Shown here one piece after another: positions 27,246 to 36,236 of a stretch of DNA of 64,000 nt. The DNA comes from Pseudomonas sp. 6D_7.1_Bac1 (lineage in GTDB: Bacteria; Pseudomonadota; Gammaproteobacteria; Pseudomonadales; Pseudomonadaceae): positions 1 to 64,000 of the forward strand of contig NZ_JANLNW010000051.1 in the NCBI RefSeq assembly GCF_025465945.1. Reading direction: 5' to 3'. The notes under the pieces were generated by a model. It was given only the letters and a program-made list of their open reading frames with translations. It searched no databases and was not told where the DNA came from. A program made the translations under genes and the position numbers. Each line of letters opens with the position of its first letter. Position 1 is the stretch's first letter.

Positions 27246-27926
27246 CTAAGGACCGGGCTGGAAGCTGTAACCCGCGCCCGGAATGGTCTTGATCAGGGAG
27301 TACTCGAAACCCTCGTCCAGTTTTCGACGCAGCCGATGGATATGCTTGTCGATGACATTGTCATTGGGGTCGAAGGCGTAATCCCAGGCACTGTCGAGCA
27401 GCATGTCGCGGGTCACCACCTGGCCGCTGTGACGCATGAGCTTTTCCAGCAATAACGCTTCGCGCTGCTGCAAGGCGATACTGCGGCCCTGACGCACCGC
27501 CGTACGCGTCGCGCAGTCGAGTTCGAGTTCTCCCACTATCAGCTTGCGCCCTGCCGCGCTCGGCTGATCGGCGCCACGCAGCAAGGCTTCGAGTCGCGCC
27601 AGTACTTCAGCGAAGGCATAGGGTTTGGCCAGGTAATCATCGCAACCGGCTTGCAGGCCTTCGACTTTTTGCGCAGTGGTGGACTGAGCGCTGAGCATCA
27701 ACACCGGAATGCGCAAGCCGCGACTGCGGATGGCCCGCACCAGCGCGATGCCGTCGAGCCCCGGCAGGCGCCGGTCGACAATCAGCGCGTCATGAATCCC
27801 TTCCAGCGCCATGGCCAGGCCATCGTTGCCTTCTTCGGCGACATCCACCACGTGCCCGCTTTCCGTCAACCCACGTAACAGGTAGGTCGCGGTCTGGGCA
27901 TCGTCTTCAACCACTAGAATGCGCAA
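27246..27926 (-). CDS. OmpR-family response regulator
   Basis: A 226-residue two-domain regulator. The receiver has the acidic pair in VVEDDA, phosphoacceptor Asp51 (LIVDRRLPG), a switch Ser in LSAQST and Lys in LAKPYAF. The C-terminal winged helix ends with VIDKHIHRLRRKLDEG and TIPGAGYSFQ. It lies upstream of the efflux operon on the same strand, whose last gene is an unpaired kinase, so the two probably form one two-component system around the pump. It also diverges from another response regulator 121 bases away. Confidence 0.92.
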   Translation of the reverse strand: MRILVVEDDAQTATYLLRGLTESGHVVDVAEEGNDGLAMALEGIHDALIVDRRLPGLDGIALVRAIRSRGLRIPVLMLSAQSTTAQKVEGLQAGCDDYLAKPYAFAEVLARLEALLRGADQPSAAGRKLIVGELELDCATRTAVRQGRSIALQQREALLLEKLMRHSGQVVTRDMLLDSAWDYAFDPNDNVIDKHIHRLRRKLDEGFEYSLIKTIPGAGYSFQPGP

Positions 27927-28047
27927 GGGGCTTTCTCTCTATAACAGAAACCTAAACTTTTATTTATCCGGCGGCGACGTTGGCGTCTGCCTGGATTTGA
28001 CACACTATGCCATCTATCCACTCCTTCTAGTGACCGGTTCAACTGCC
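27927..28047. promoter_or_regulatory. divergent promoter region between two response regulator genes
   Basis: A 121-base, relatively AT-rich gap (AAACTTTTATTTATCC) from which both two-component systems are read outward. Shared or cross-regulation is likely by position. I could not define boxes. Confidence 0.45.
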
Positions 28048-28740
28048 ATGACCCATGTTCTGGTCGTCGAAGACGACAGCTCCACCGCTCGCGAAATTGA
28101 AGCAGCACTGCAGGATCACGGCTTTACGGTCACCTGCGTGAACAACGGCCGTGACGGCTTGCTCAAAGCCCTCAGCGAGCCCTTCGACCTGATCGTCCTC
28201 GACCGGATGCTGCCCGGCGGCATCGATGGGCTGGGCGTCTTGACTGCCTTGCGTGCGGCGAGCGTGAGCACGCCGGTCTTGATCCTCAGTGCCCTGAGTG
28301 CCCTGGATGAACGTGTTCGAGGCTTGCGCGCCGGTGGCGATGACTACCTGACCAAGCCCTTCGAGTTCATCGAACTCACCGCGCGGCTGGATGCCTTGAG
28401 CCGCCGCCGTGCCGAACCCGCTACCCGCGAGCCGGACAATCAGTTGCGTGTCGGCAACCTGCACGTCGATCTGTTGCGACGCAGCGTGCGCCGTGGCGAT
28501 CGAACCATCGACCTGGTGCCGCGTGAATATGCGTTGTTGGAACACCTGATGCGCAACGCCGAACAGGTGGTGACGCGCACGATGTTGTTTGAAGCCGTGT
28601 GGAATTACAGCTATGACGAGCGCACCAATGTCATCGAAGTGCATATCGGTCGCCTGCGTCGCAAGATCGACGCCGAAGGCGAAGCGCAGATGATTCACAC
28701 CATCCGGGGGGCCGGTTATGTTCTCCGTTCACCTGAGTGA
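28048..28740 (+). CDS. OmpR-family response regulator
   Basis: A 230-residue regulator with Asp52 (LIVLDRMLPGG), the conserved receiver Lys in LTKPFEF, and a winged-helix domain ending NVIEVHIGRLRRKID and HTIRGAGYVL. It differs from the neighbouring regulator in having an extra residue in the LPGGIDG loop, as in CopR/PmrA-like groups. The start ATG opens the canonical receiver; a longer frame of 43 codons upstream has no domain. Its 3' end overlaps the kinase gene by 23 bases. Close to Ais- and ArnT-type genes, it could be a regulator of lipid A modification, but that is inference. Confidence 0.92.
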   Translation: MTHVLVVEDDSSTAREIEAALQDHGFTVTCVNNGRDGLLKALSEPFDLIVLDRMLPGGIDGLGVLTALRAASVSTPVLILSALSALDERVRGLRAGGDDYLTKPFEFIELTARLDALSRRRAEPATREPDNQLRVGNLHVDLLRRSVRRGDRTIDLVPREYALLEHLMRNAEQVVTRTMLFEAVWNYSYDERTNVIEVHIGRLRRKIDAEGEAQMIHTIRGAGYVLRSPE

Positions 28741-30091
28741 GATTCCGCGCACCATCAGTTTTCGCACGGGCCTGATATTCCTCGGGCTGTTCGGTTGCTC
28801 GTTTCTGGCGCTGTTCGGGTACATTTACTGGCAGACCGCGTTTTACCTGAAGACCGAGGCCGACACCGCGCTCTATCGTCAGGTAGAGAGTCGCAGCCAG
28901 CAAACCCCGCAGCTGCGTGAAGAGGAAATCCGCAAACACGCGAACTCGGACACAGAAGGCCGCCTGCCCCATAGTTTGTTCGATGAAAACGGCCAGTACA
29001 TTGTCGGCGCCATCCATCAACTGCCGGCGTTCAAAAAATATGATCGACCCGCCGAGTTCGACTGGCAAAAAACCAACGATCGCTCCCGTCCAGTGCGGTT
29101 TATTGTCCATAAACTGGAAGACGGCAAAACCTTGCTGGTCGCCCAGGACATGCATGACATCGGCGAGTTTGATGAACTGTTGGTCCATGCGCTGGTTTCC
29201 GGTGGGGTCCTGCTGCTGGTGGTCGGCCTGTTAGGTGCAATCGGCCTCGGCTACTCGGCGCGGCGTCGGCTCGACAAATTGAGCAACTCGATCAAAGGCA
29301 TTATCGAGGGCGACTTGAGTGGCCGCTTGCCTACCCTGGGCAACAACGATGACATCGACCGTCTGGCCCATGTTGTCAACAGCATGCTGGATGAGCTGGA
29401 ACGCTTGATGAGCGAAGTCAAAGGTGTCTGCGACGACATCGCCCACGACCTTCGCACACCGCTGACCCGGCTGATCGCGGGCCTTGAGCGCGCGCAGCGC
29501 CGAGGTTTGCGCGAAGACGAGTACGCCACCAGCATTGACTCGGCCCTGACCGAGGCCAAGGGCTTGCTGATGACATTCCGTGCCTTGCTGCGCATTTCGG
29601 AGATTGAGGACAGTGCGCGACGCAGCCACTTTGCGCCGGTCGATCTGAACCTGATTGGCGCCGATGCCGCCGAACTCTATGAGCCGCTGGCCGAAGAACG
29701 CGGTATCAGCCTGGCGTTCCATGCCAACGCGCAGCCATCACTGATCGCAGGCGATGCCCAATTGCTGTTCGATGCGTGCTGCAATCTGCTGGACAACGCG
29801 ATCAAGTTCTCTCCCGACCATAGCAGCGTCAGTCTCAGCGTTATTAGCGATGCAGCGGGCATCGGTATTCGGGTAACCGATAACGGTCCGGGCATTCCGG
29901 AAGCCGAGCGCGAGGCGGTATTTCGCCGGCTCTACCGTTCTGAGTTGAGCCGCCACACCCCCGGCAACGGATTGGGTTTGAGCATGGTCTCGGCGGTGGC
30001 GCGGTTGCACGACATGAAACTGGCGGCTTACGACGCGGGCCCGGGTTGCCGAATCGATCTGTTGGGGAAACCGCTCCACGAAGCAACTTGA
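28718..30091 (+). CDS. sensor histidine kinase
   Basis: A 457-residue kinase. Membrane helices about 17-40 and 157-178 bracket a periplasmic sensor of ~115 residues. A HAMP domain follows, with His243 in CDDIAHDLRTPLTRL and ATP-binding motifs NLLDNAIKFSPDH, VTDNGPGIPEAE and GNGLGLSMV. It is translationally coupled to the response regulator before it. The ligand is not evident. The downstream LPS phosphatase and ArnT genes make cationic peptides or envelope metals reasonable candidates, as for PmrB, CprS or ColS. Confidence 0.9.
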   Translation: MFSVHLSEIPRTISFRTGLIFLGLFGCSFLALFGYIYWQTAFYLKTEADTALYRQVESRSQQTPQLREEEIRKHANSDTEGRLPHSLFDENGQYIVGAIHQLPAFKKYDRPAEFDWQKTNDRSRPVRFIVHKLEDGKTLLVAQDMHDIGEFDELLVHALVSGGVLLLVVGLLGAIGLGYSARRRLDKLSNSIKGIIEGDLSGRLPTLGNNDDIDRLAHVVNSMLDELERLMSEVKGVCDDIAHDLRTPLTRLIAGLERAQRRGLREDEYATSIDSALTEAKGLLMTFRALLRISEIEDSARRSHFAPVDLNLIGADAAELYEPLAEERGISLAFHANAQPSLIAGDAQLLFDACCNLLDNAIKFSPDHSSVSLSVISDAAGIGIRVTDNGPGIPEAEREAVFRRLYRSELSRHTPGNGLGLSMVSAVARLHDMKLAAYDAGPGCRIDLLGKPLHEAT

Positions 30092-30202
30092 AACAACTAT
30101 GCCTGAGCGGGCACTTGCCGCCTTCCCGACGACCACATTTGCGGTCCCGGCGAGGCGGCGTCCATGGTTGGCAATGCACTTAAAATCAACTATTTAGCCT
30201 TC

Positions 30203-30219
30203 ATTAAGGGAAGGTTAAG
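30203..30219 (+). promoter_or_regulatory. PmrA-box-like direct repeat
   Basis: Two half-sites ATTAAG and GTTAAG are separated by 5 bases (11-base period), matching the YTTAAK-N5-YTTAAK form of PmrA boxes. They lie about 165 bases before an Ais/PmrG-like gene, which is a classic PmrA target in enterobacteria. Confidence 0.5.
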
Positions 30220-30386
30220 AATCCCAGCGAAATTTTCACATTCGTTTCACTTATCCCCCACCTGCCCGCCCCTAAATTGGCCGGCACAAATCGACCTTCA
30301 ATGCTCGCGTTTTTATGTACTGACTAAGCTGCCTGCTTGAACGATGTCTAAATTCTTCGTCCCAATACTATTTACAGGTGACAGGC

Positions 30387-31067
30387 GTGGTTAATTCTGC
30401 AATGCCCAAGGACTCGCCTAAACGGGCGATCAAAAACCGCTTCATGAAAGTGACCCTCGTAGCCTCGGCAGTGATCGTGGCAGCACTGGTCACCGGTTTC
30501 GCCTTGTGGCCCCGCTCTCCTGCGATGCTGGCGGAAGGAAATCACATGGCAACTGCCGGTGTATTCGAACACTGGCAGGCTGGGGACGTGGCGGTGCTGG
30601 TTCGACATGCCGAACGTTGCGATCAGTCGAAAAACCCTTGCCTGGGCCCTGTCGATGGCATTACCCAGGTAGGCAGCGCGGCATCGACAGAAGTGGGCAA
30701 AGGATTCAACGCCCTGGGCATGGACCATGCGGATGTATTCAGCAGCCCGGCGACCCGTACGATGCAAACCGCGCAATACATGTTCGGCAAAGAAGCGACG
30801 CATCAGGACTGGCTGGCTCAATGTGGCAAGACCATGCGTGACGATGTGGTTGCACACAAAACGGCTCATCGCAATCTGGTGCTGGTCACCCACAGCGGCT
30901 GCATCAGTGACTTCGAGAAACAGGCCGGCTTCAAGCATGCCCCCACCAGTGAGTACACCAGTGCCCTGTTCGTCTCGGTTACCGCTGACGGGCAGTTGAA
31001 AGTCCTTGGCATTGTGAACTCCCAGGACTGGCCAGCCGTGCTGGATAAACGATTCGCCAGCAAATAA
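30387..31067 (+). CDS. histidine phosphatase family protein, Ais/PmrG-like (LPS core heptose phosphatase)
   Basis: A 226-residue periplasmic-facing phosphatase with an N-terminal membrane anchor (about residues 20-43). The phosphohistidine motif is VLVRHAERCD, an internal SSPATRTMQTA holds the second arginine, and the second histidine is in LVTHSGCISD. This is the Ais/PmrG pattern; those enzymes remove phosphate from core heptose II and change polymyxin sensitivity. GTG start chosen for an AGGTGA site; a GTG three codons upstream and an ATG five codons downstream are also possible. It lies between the two-component system and ArnT, consistent with an LPS-remodelling group. Confidence 0.82.
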   Translation: MVNSAMPKDSPKRAIKNRFMKVTLVASAVIVAALVTGFALWPRSPAMLAEGNHMATAGVFEHWQAGDVAVLVRHAERCDQSKNPCLGPVDGITQVGSAASTEVGKGFNALGMDHADVFSSPATRTMQTAQYMFGKEATHQDWLAQCGKTMRDDVVAHKTAHRNLVLVTHSGCISDFEKQAGFKHAPTSEYTSALFVSVTADGQLKVLGIVNSQDWPAVLDKRFASK

Positions 31068-31442
31068 TGATTCTGGCGGGTGCACGCAGGCACGGTTAAC
31101 GAACTCGAAAAGTCTTAACTACGATAGTTCGTCAGCGCTTGCGTGCACTTGAAACAAGTTGAACAACTTTATTTTTTAATGTATTGCACTGACTTTTTTC
31201 TTTTGCCGAATAATACGGCCGGCTCGCCGCTACAGCGATGTCCGCGCCTCTGCGCGCGCCTTTGTTGAGGAAGGCCTGCGCAACGCCGAACGTCATACCC
31301 AAAAACACTAAAAACCGAGCAATGTCTTCCGGTATCAAGGCCGTCTCATGAAGCGAAAAATCATACTCGTCACGCATCACTTTACTGGTTGCTCGCGCAG
31401 CAATCCGAACCGTCGCATGAAGTCGCAGGGAGCACGAGTCAA
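31068..31442. other. intergenic region upstream of the stand-alone arnT
   Basis: 375 bases, more AT-rich than the surroundings. It contains GTTAAC and CTTAAC elements 19 bases apart, too far for a PmrA box. An 82-codon minus-strand frame crosses it but has no ribosome site or recognisable character. A promoter for the ArnT gene is expected here. Confidence 0.5.
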
Positions 31443-33092
31443 ATGATCAAACGCTGGGCTTTACCCTGCCTGTTGTTGGCCTTCGGCCTGTTCTACCTGT
31501 TGCCGATGGTAGGCCACGGGTTATGGATTCCCGACGAACCCCGCTACGCGCAGATCAGCCAGGAAATGTTGCTGAGCGGTGACTGGGTGTCTCCGCATTT
31601 CATGGGCTTTCGCTATTTCGAGAAGCCCATTGCCGGTTACTGGATGATCGCTATCGGTCAGGCGATCTTTGGCGAGAACCTGTTCGGCGTGCGTATTGCC
31701 TCGGCAGTCAGCACCGGTCTGAGTGTGTGGCTGGCTTATCTGATTGCCCGTCGCCTGTGGAACGATCCGCGCAAGAGCTTCGCTGCCGCCCTGCTCTATA
31801 TGAGCTTCGGCCTGATCGCCGGCCAGGCTGGCTACTCCAACCTCGATCCGCAGTTTACCTTCTGGGTCAACCTGAGCCTGGTTGCCCTGTGGTTTGCCCT
31901 GGATAACAAAACCCCACGCGGCAAGCTCGGTGCCTGGGCCCTGCTCGGCCTCGCCTGCGGCATGGGTTTCCTGACCAAGGGCTTCCTCGCCTGGCTGTTG
32001 CCGGTGTTGATCGCACTGCCTTACATGATCTGGCAAAAACGCTTTGGTGAATTACTGCGCTATGGCGTGGTGGCGATGGTCATCGCTATCGTTGTCAGCC
32101 TGCCGTGGGTGCTGTTGATCAATAGCCATGAACCCGACTTCTGGCGGTACTTCTTCTGGCAAGAGCATATTCGCCGGTTCGCCGCCGAAGATGCCCAGCA
32201 CACCCGGCCGTGGTGGTTCTTCCTGCCGATCATGGTGGTATCGAGCTTGCCGTGGGCGGCCCTGCTGCCATCGACGCTGATTCAGGCCTGGAAAGACAAG
32301 CGTCAGAACAGCATCGGCTTCCTGCTGCTGTGGATGCTCCTGCCGCTGGCGTTTTTCAGCTTGAGCAAGGGCAAACTGCCAACCTACATCATGCCGTGCC
32401 TGTTGCCGCTGGCCTTGCTGATGGCCAACACCCTGATCGACCTGGTAACCCAGGCCCGTGGCCAGGCGATTCGTATCAACGGCTTGCTCAACGCGGCGAT
32501 CGCGACGATTGCGCTGATTGTCCTGATCTATCTGCAGATCACCAGGCAGATCTTCGATAACACCGAAATGTTCCCTATGTCGCTGGGCTTCATCGTGCTG
32601 GCCGGCTGGATCATCGCCAACGCCCTGCAAGCCCTCAGGCCGCTGGTCTATTGGGCCGCTCCGGCGCTGGGCATCTGGCTGCTGGTCGCCTTGTTGCCGG
32701 CCTCCATGCCCGCCGCAATCGTCAACAGCAAAATGCCTGACCAGTTCATCGCCGAACACCTTCAGGAATTGAGCGAGACCTCTTCGCTGCTGAGTAACGA
32801 TCTGGGCGCTGCTTCGGCATTGTCCTGGCGCCTGAAACGCCCGCAAGTTGACCTGTACAACACTGTCGGCGAACTGAAGTACGGCACGGATTACCCAGAA
32901 GCAGAACACCGCAAGATCGACATGACCAGTGTCCAGCAGTGGATGACCGAAGCCCGTAAAAAAGGTTCGGTGGGTGTGGTGATGCGGGTGAAAAATGCCC
33001 TGGAAGAACAGGAAGTCTTGCTGCTGCCGATCGATGGCAAGCATTACAAGCGAGGCGAACTGGAGATCCTGGTCTTCCCGAAACTGCCCTGA
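31443..33092 (+). CDS. arnT: lipid A 4-amino-4-deoxy-L-arabinosyltransferase, stand-alone ArnT paralogue
   Basis: A 549-residue GT39 membrane glycosyltransferase. It has an N-terminal helix, then the catalytic loop with Asp31-Glu32 ([12 protein letters not shown]), about 12 further helices and a C-terminal periplasmic domain. ArnT transfers L-Ara4N from undecaprenyl phosphate to lipid A phosphates on the periplasmic face. The protein is the same length as the ArnT in the arn operon of this window and about three quarters identical to it by eye in the first 350 residues. The start MIKRWALP aligns with that copy; upstream codons do not. It is not in the arn operon, but follows the Ais-like gene and precedes another GT39 gene. 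Confidence 0.88.
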   Translation: MIKRWALPCLLLAFGLFYLLPMVGHGLWIPDEPRYAQISQEMLLSGDWVSPHFMGFRYFEKPIAGYWMIAIGQAIFGENLFGVRIASAVSTGLSVWLAYLIARRLWNDPRKSFAAALLYMSFGLIAGQAGYSNLDPQFTFWVNLSLVALWFALDNKTPRGKLGAWALLGLACGMGFLTKGFLAWLLPVLIALPYMIWQKRFGELLRYGVVAMVIAIVVSLPWVLLINSHEPDFWRYFFWQEHIRRFAAEDAQHTRPWWFFLPIMVVSSLPWAALLPSTLIQAWKDKRQNSIGFLLLWMLLPLAFFSLSKGKLPTYIMPCLLPLALLMANTLIDLVTQARGQAIRINGLLNAAIATIALIVLIYLQITRQIFDNTEMFPMSLGFIVLAGWIIANALQALRPLVYWAAPALGIWLLVALLPASMPAAIVNSKMPDQFIAEHLQELSETSSLLSNDLGAASALSWRLKRPQVDLYNTVGELKYGTDYPEAEHRKIDMTSVQQWMTEARKKGSVGVVMRVKNALEEQEVLLLPIDGKHYKRGELEILVFPKLP

Positions 33093-33244
33093 AGATTCCT
33101 GATGCACCGGTGGCCGGGTGACGATACACAGACCGTCACCCGGCACGTAGATGATCTGCATTTTCTGACCCTGGCGCGCTGGTTGCGGCGCCCATTGGCA
33201 CGGAGCAATCCGGCGGCTGGCGGTCGGACCCAAGGAAGCAACCT

Positions 33245-34780
33245 ATGAAATCGCGGGACACCGAAACACGCGCGCTGCTGATCCTGCTTGGGGTCTCAGC
33301 GCTTCTCCTGTTATTGGGATTGGGCACACGGGAACTCTGGGGCCCGGAAACCCGTTGGGCGAACATCGCGTTGCAGATGCTGCAAAGCGGTAACTACTTC
33401 GACCCATACCTCATGGGCGGCTCCTATTACGACAAGCCACTGCCCTCTTACTGGTTGATTACCGCTACCACTTGGTTCACCGGCGGCCTTGGCCACTGGT
33501 CCTTGCGCCTGTCTTCAGTGATTTCAGCCTGGCTGAGTGTCTGGCTGGTCTACCTGATCGGCGAACAGCTGTTTCGCAAAGGCACCGGGCTGATCGCCGG
33601 CTGGATGCTGGCAACCACCTTCTATTTCGTCTTTTGGGCCCGGGTCGCGACGGCTGACATTCTGACCGTGTGCGGCGTGCTGGCGGCTGTCTGGTGGTAT
33701 TTGCGCGGCCCGGACGACACGCGACTCGGTCGCTACTGCGTGTTCTTCCTGCTGCTGTCCGTCACATCACTGTTCAAAGGCCTGATCGGGTTCATCCTGC
33801 CGGGGCTGGTGCTGCTGCCCCATCTGCTGCAAGACGGCCGCTGGAAGCGTCACCTCAACCTGCGCCTGTGCGTCGCCCTGCTGGTTGCCGGCCTGGTCTA
33901 CGCAGTGCCGTTCGTGTTGTCGAATATCTACGGCGCACCCACCTCCGCCCAGAGTGGCCTGGGACTGGTCTTCCGGGAAAACGTGGTACGTTTTTTCCAG
34001 CCGTTCGACCAGTTCGGGCCGATTTACACCTACCTGATCTATTTACCGGTTTATACCCTGCCGTGGGCACCGTTCTGGGTGCTTGGGTTGTGGGTCGCGG
34101 TTCGCAACTGGCGCACGACCGAGCCCAATACCCGCTGGCTGATCTGGGGCCTGGGTTTGCTGTTTCTGTTCTTCACCGCCAGCGGTAGCCGACGCAGCTA
34201 CTACGTTTTGCCACTGGTGCCGTTTGCCCAACTGCTGGCGGCCTGGTGGGTCACCCAGCGCATGGAGCAACGGCGTGCTGCCGGCAAAGTCGAAGGCCGC
34301 GGGTGGAAGATCGGCTTTGGCGTCACGACGGCCCTGCTGTTGCTGGTGCTCGGGATTATCTCGCCCTGGAGCAACGGTGGCGGCGGCGTCGTGCAGTTCG
34401 GCAACGACGTCAAGGCTCAAGCGAGCCTGATCGCGCCGTGGAATCAATGGCGGATGGTGATGGTCGACGTCGACAACAAGGTCCCGATGTACCTGCAAAA
34501 CGACGGTGCGCCTTTCTACTATGTGTCCGAAACCAAGGACTTCCCCCGCGAAGGCAGTAGCGCACAGTTCATGGCATGGCTGGAAAAGACCAGCGGCCAG
34601 CAATGGGACCCGCAGCGCACCATCATTGTGGCGCAATACAAACGTGGCGATCAGCTGCCGCTTAACTACCTGACTGTCGACCATCAGGCTGTCATCACGC
34701 AACCAGATAACGGTGAACGGCTGCTGCATCCGCGCTCGGACGCCAGCATCGCCTTCATCCCCAACGCCCCCGCCAACTGA
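33245..34780 (+). CDS. glycosyltransferase family 39 protein (ArnT-related)
   Basis: A 511-residue multi-spanning GT-C enzyme. The first periplasmic loop reads LWGPETRWA, keeping only the Glu (residue 35) of the Asp-Glu pair seen in ArnT, so donor or acceptor may differ. Other shared blocks are YYDKPLPSYW, PRxATADIL-like WARVATADILTVCG and SLFKGLIGFILPG. It starts 152 bases after ArnT on the same strand and ends in a strong terminator, so it is probably the last gene of this group. A sugar or phosphoryl-sugar modification of LPS is likely; the exact reaction is unknown. Confidence 0.8.
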   Translation: MKSRDTETRALLILLGVSALLLLLGLGTRELWGPETRWANIALQMLQSGNYFDPYLMGGSYYDKPLPSYWLITATTWFTGGLGHWSLRLSSVISAWLSVWLVYLIGEQLFRKGTGLIAGWMLATTFYFVFWARVATADILTVCGVLAAVWWYLRGPDDTRLGRYCVFFLLLSVTSLFKGLIGFILPGLVLLPHLLQDGRWKRHLNLRLCVALLVAGLVYAVPFVLSNIYGAPTSAQSGLGLVFRENVVRFFQPFDQFGPIYTYLIYLPVYTLPWAPFWVLGLWVAVRNWRTTEPNTRWLIWGLGLLFLFFTASGSRRSYYVLPLVPFAQLLAAWWVTQRMEQRRAAGKVEGRGWKIGFGVTTALLLLVLGIISPWSNGGGGVVQFGNDVKAQASLIAPWNQWRMVMVDVDNKVPMYLQNDGAPFYYVSETKDFPREGSSAQFMAWLEKTSGQQWDPQRTIIVAQYKRGDQLPLNYLTVDHQAVITQPDNGERLLHPRSDASIAFIPNAPAN

Positions 34781-34787
34781 AAAAACA

Positions 34788-34812
34788 TCGAGAGGCCCAG
34801 TGGGCCTCTCGA
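34788..34812 (+). terminator. rho-independent terminator
   Basis: An 11-base perfect stem TCGAGAGGCCC/GGGCCTCTCGA with a 3-base loop lies 8 bases after the GT39 stop, preceded by an A-run. The following T-run is poor. Confidence 0.8.
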
Positions 34813-34819
34813 TCACTTT

Positions 34820-35215
34820 CAAGCACTGCCGTTTAACTTCATGTATCTCTTCTAAAAATATCTGCAAGATATTGTATTTATTGATAATTTTTATTTTATC
34901 AAGCGTTACGCTACCGATCAGGTGCTGGAGATCGTGAATGGCACCCCTCCTTCCAGCCACATCCTCGTCGACGATAGTGTTTGAGTTCAATCAGCTCTGT
35001 CCTTCAAACTCCGCCCTGAGCCACTCAATCTAAATACAAACCACATTGATTAATGATGCATTTGACGTTTTTTTCACAGTTCCCGCACTAAATTGCCGGC
35101 GCATGAAAGACATGCGAATGATTCGCATTGTTTTGAGCAAGCTGCAGGGACCGCAGAAGCACCATGAAAGGCTTGCACAGCTGATTCTTAAAAAACCGCA
35201 GGAGCTGCTAAAAAA
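34820..35215. other. AT-rich intergenic region before the iron transporter
   Basis: About 400 bases without a gene. It is AT-rich (TAAAAATATCTGCAAGATAT, then TTTATTTTATC), contains a TTGACG at 35062-35067 that could be a -35 element, and the Fur-box-like palindrome at 35112-35128. Confidence 0.55.
35112..35128. promoter_or_regulatory. Fur-box-like operator
   Basis: A 17-base perfect palindrome ATGCGAATGATTCGCAT with the GAATGATTCGCATT core of Pseudomonas Fur boxes. It lies 88 bases before the ATG of a periplasmic iron-binding protein gene, so iron repression through Fur is likely. Confidence 0.65.
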
Positions 35216-36232
35216 ATGAATCCTCGTCTCCCTTCGTTTCTGAAAACCGCGCTGCTCGCCACCGCTCTATTGGGTGCCGGCCATGTCTTTGCTGCGCCAA
35301 GTCCTGAAGGCATCGTCGTCTATAACGCTCAGCATGAGACCCTGACCAAAGCCTGGGTCGAAGGTTTTACCCACGAAACAGGGATCAAGGTCACGCTGCG
35401 CAACGGCGATGACAGCGAAATGGGCAATCAGCTCGTGCAAGAAGGTGCGGCTTCCCCCGCTGACGTATTCCTGACCGAGAACTCCCCGGCCATGGTGCTG
35501 GTGGATAACGCCGGGCTGTTTGCACCTGTCGCGCCGTCGACCCTGGAACAGATCGGTTCGGCCTATCGCCCGGCCCATGGCAAATGGGTAGGCATCGCGG
35601 CTCGTTCGACCGTATTCGTTTACAACAAAAGCAAACTGGCCGAAGCCGACCTGCCAAAGTCGCTGATGGACCTGGCGTCCCCAAGCTGGAAAGGTCGTTG
35701 GGCCGGTTCGCCTGCCGGCGCCGATTTCCAGGCCATCGTCGCCGCCGTACTGGAACTCAAAGGCGAAGCCGCCACCCTGGAATGGCTCAAGGGGATGAAA
35801 GCCAACGCTACCGCCTACCGTGGCAACAGCGCTGTGCTCAAGGCAGTGAACGCCGGCCAGATCGAAGGCGGCGTGATCTACCACTACTACAGCTTCGTCG
35901 ATCAGAGCAAAACCGGCGAAAACAGCAAGAACACCTCGCTGCACTACTTCAAGCACAAAGATCCAGGCGCGTTTGTCAGCCTCTCCGGTGGCGCTGTTCT
36001 GGCATCCAGCAAACACCAGGAAGAAGCTCAGGCTTTCCTGAAGTGGATCACCGGCAAAGAAGGCCAGGCCATTCTGAAAACCGGCAAGTCGTTTGAGTAC
36101 GCGGTGGGCAAGGATGCAGAGTCGAACCCGAAACTGGTGCCGCTGGCGCAACTTGACGCACCTGCCGTCGACGCCTCCAAGCTCAACAGCAAAAAAGCTG
36201 TCGAGCTGATGACTCAGGCGGGGCTGCTGTAA
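35216..36232 (+). CDS. ferric iron ABC transporter, periplasmic binding protein (FbpA-type)
   Basis: A 338-residue protein with a signal peptide cleaved after about residue 26 (GAGHVFA). Mature residues fit FbpA/HitA: YNAQHE with His40, FLTENSP, and the iron-binding tyrosines in IYHYYSF (Tyr224 and Tyr225). It captures Fe3+ in the periplasm and passes it to the permease. It begins the three-gene operon behind a Fur-box-like site. Wording is closer to the PA5217 type than to HitA of P. aeruginosa as I recall them, hence no symbol is given. Confidence 0.88.
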   Translation: MNPRLPSFLKTALLATALLGAGHVFAAPSPEGIVVYNAQHETLTKAWVEGFTHETGIKVTLRNGDDSEMGNQLVQEGAASPADVFLTENSPAMVLVDNAGLFAPVAPSTLEQIGSAYRPAHGKWVGIAARSTVFVYNKSKLAEADLPKSLMDLASPSWKGRWAGSPAGADFQAIVAAVLELKGEAATLEWLKGMKANATAYRGNSAVLKAVNAGQIEGGVIYHYYSFVDQSKTGENSKNTSLHYFKHKDPGAFVSLSGGAVLASSKHQEEAQAFLKWITGKEGQAILKTGKSFEYAVGKDAESNPKLVPLAQLDAPAVDASKLNSKKAVELMTQAGLL

Positions 36233-36236
36233 TCCG

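Noticed and set aside
31097..31121. Possible PmrA box (GTTAAC ... CTTAAC) before the stand-alone arnT
   Set aside because: The half-sites are about 19 bases apart, not 11, so they do not fit the direct-repeat rule.
31132..31380. 82-codon minus-strand frame upstream of arnT
   Set aside because: No ribosome site, no family resemblance, and it lies where a promoter is expected.
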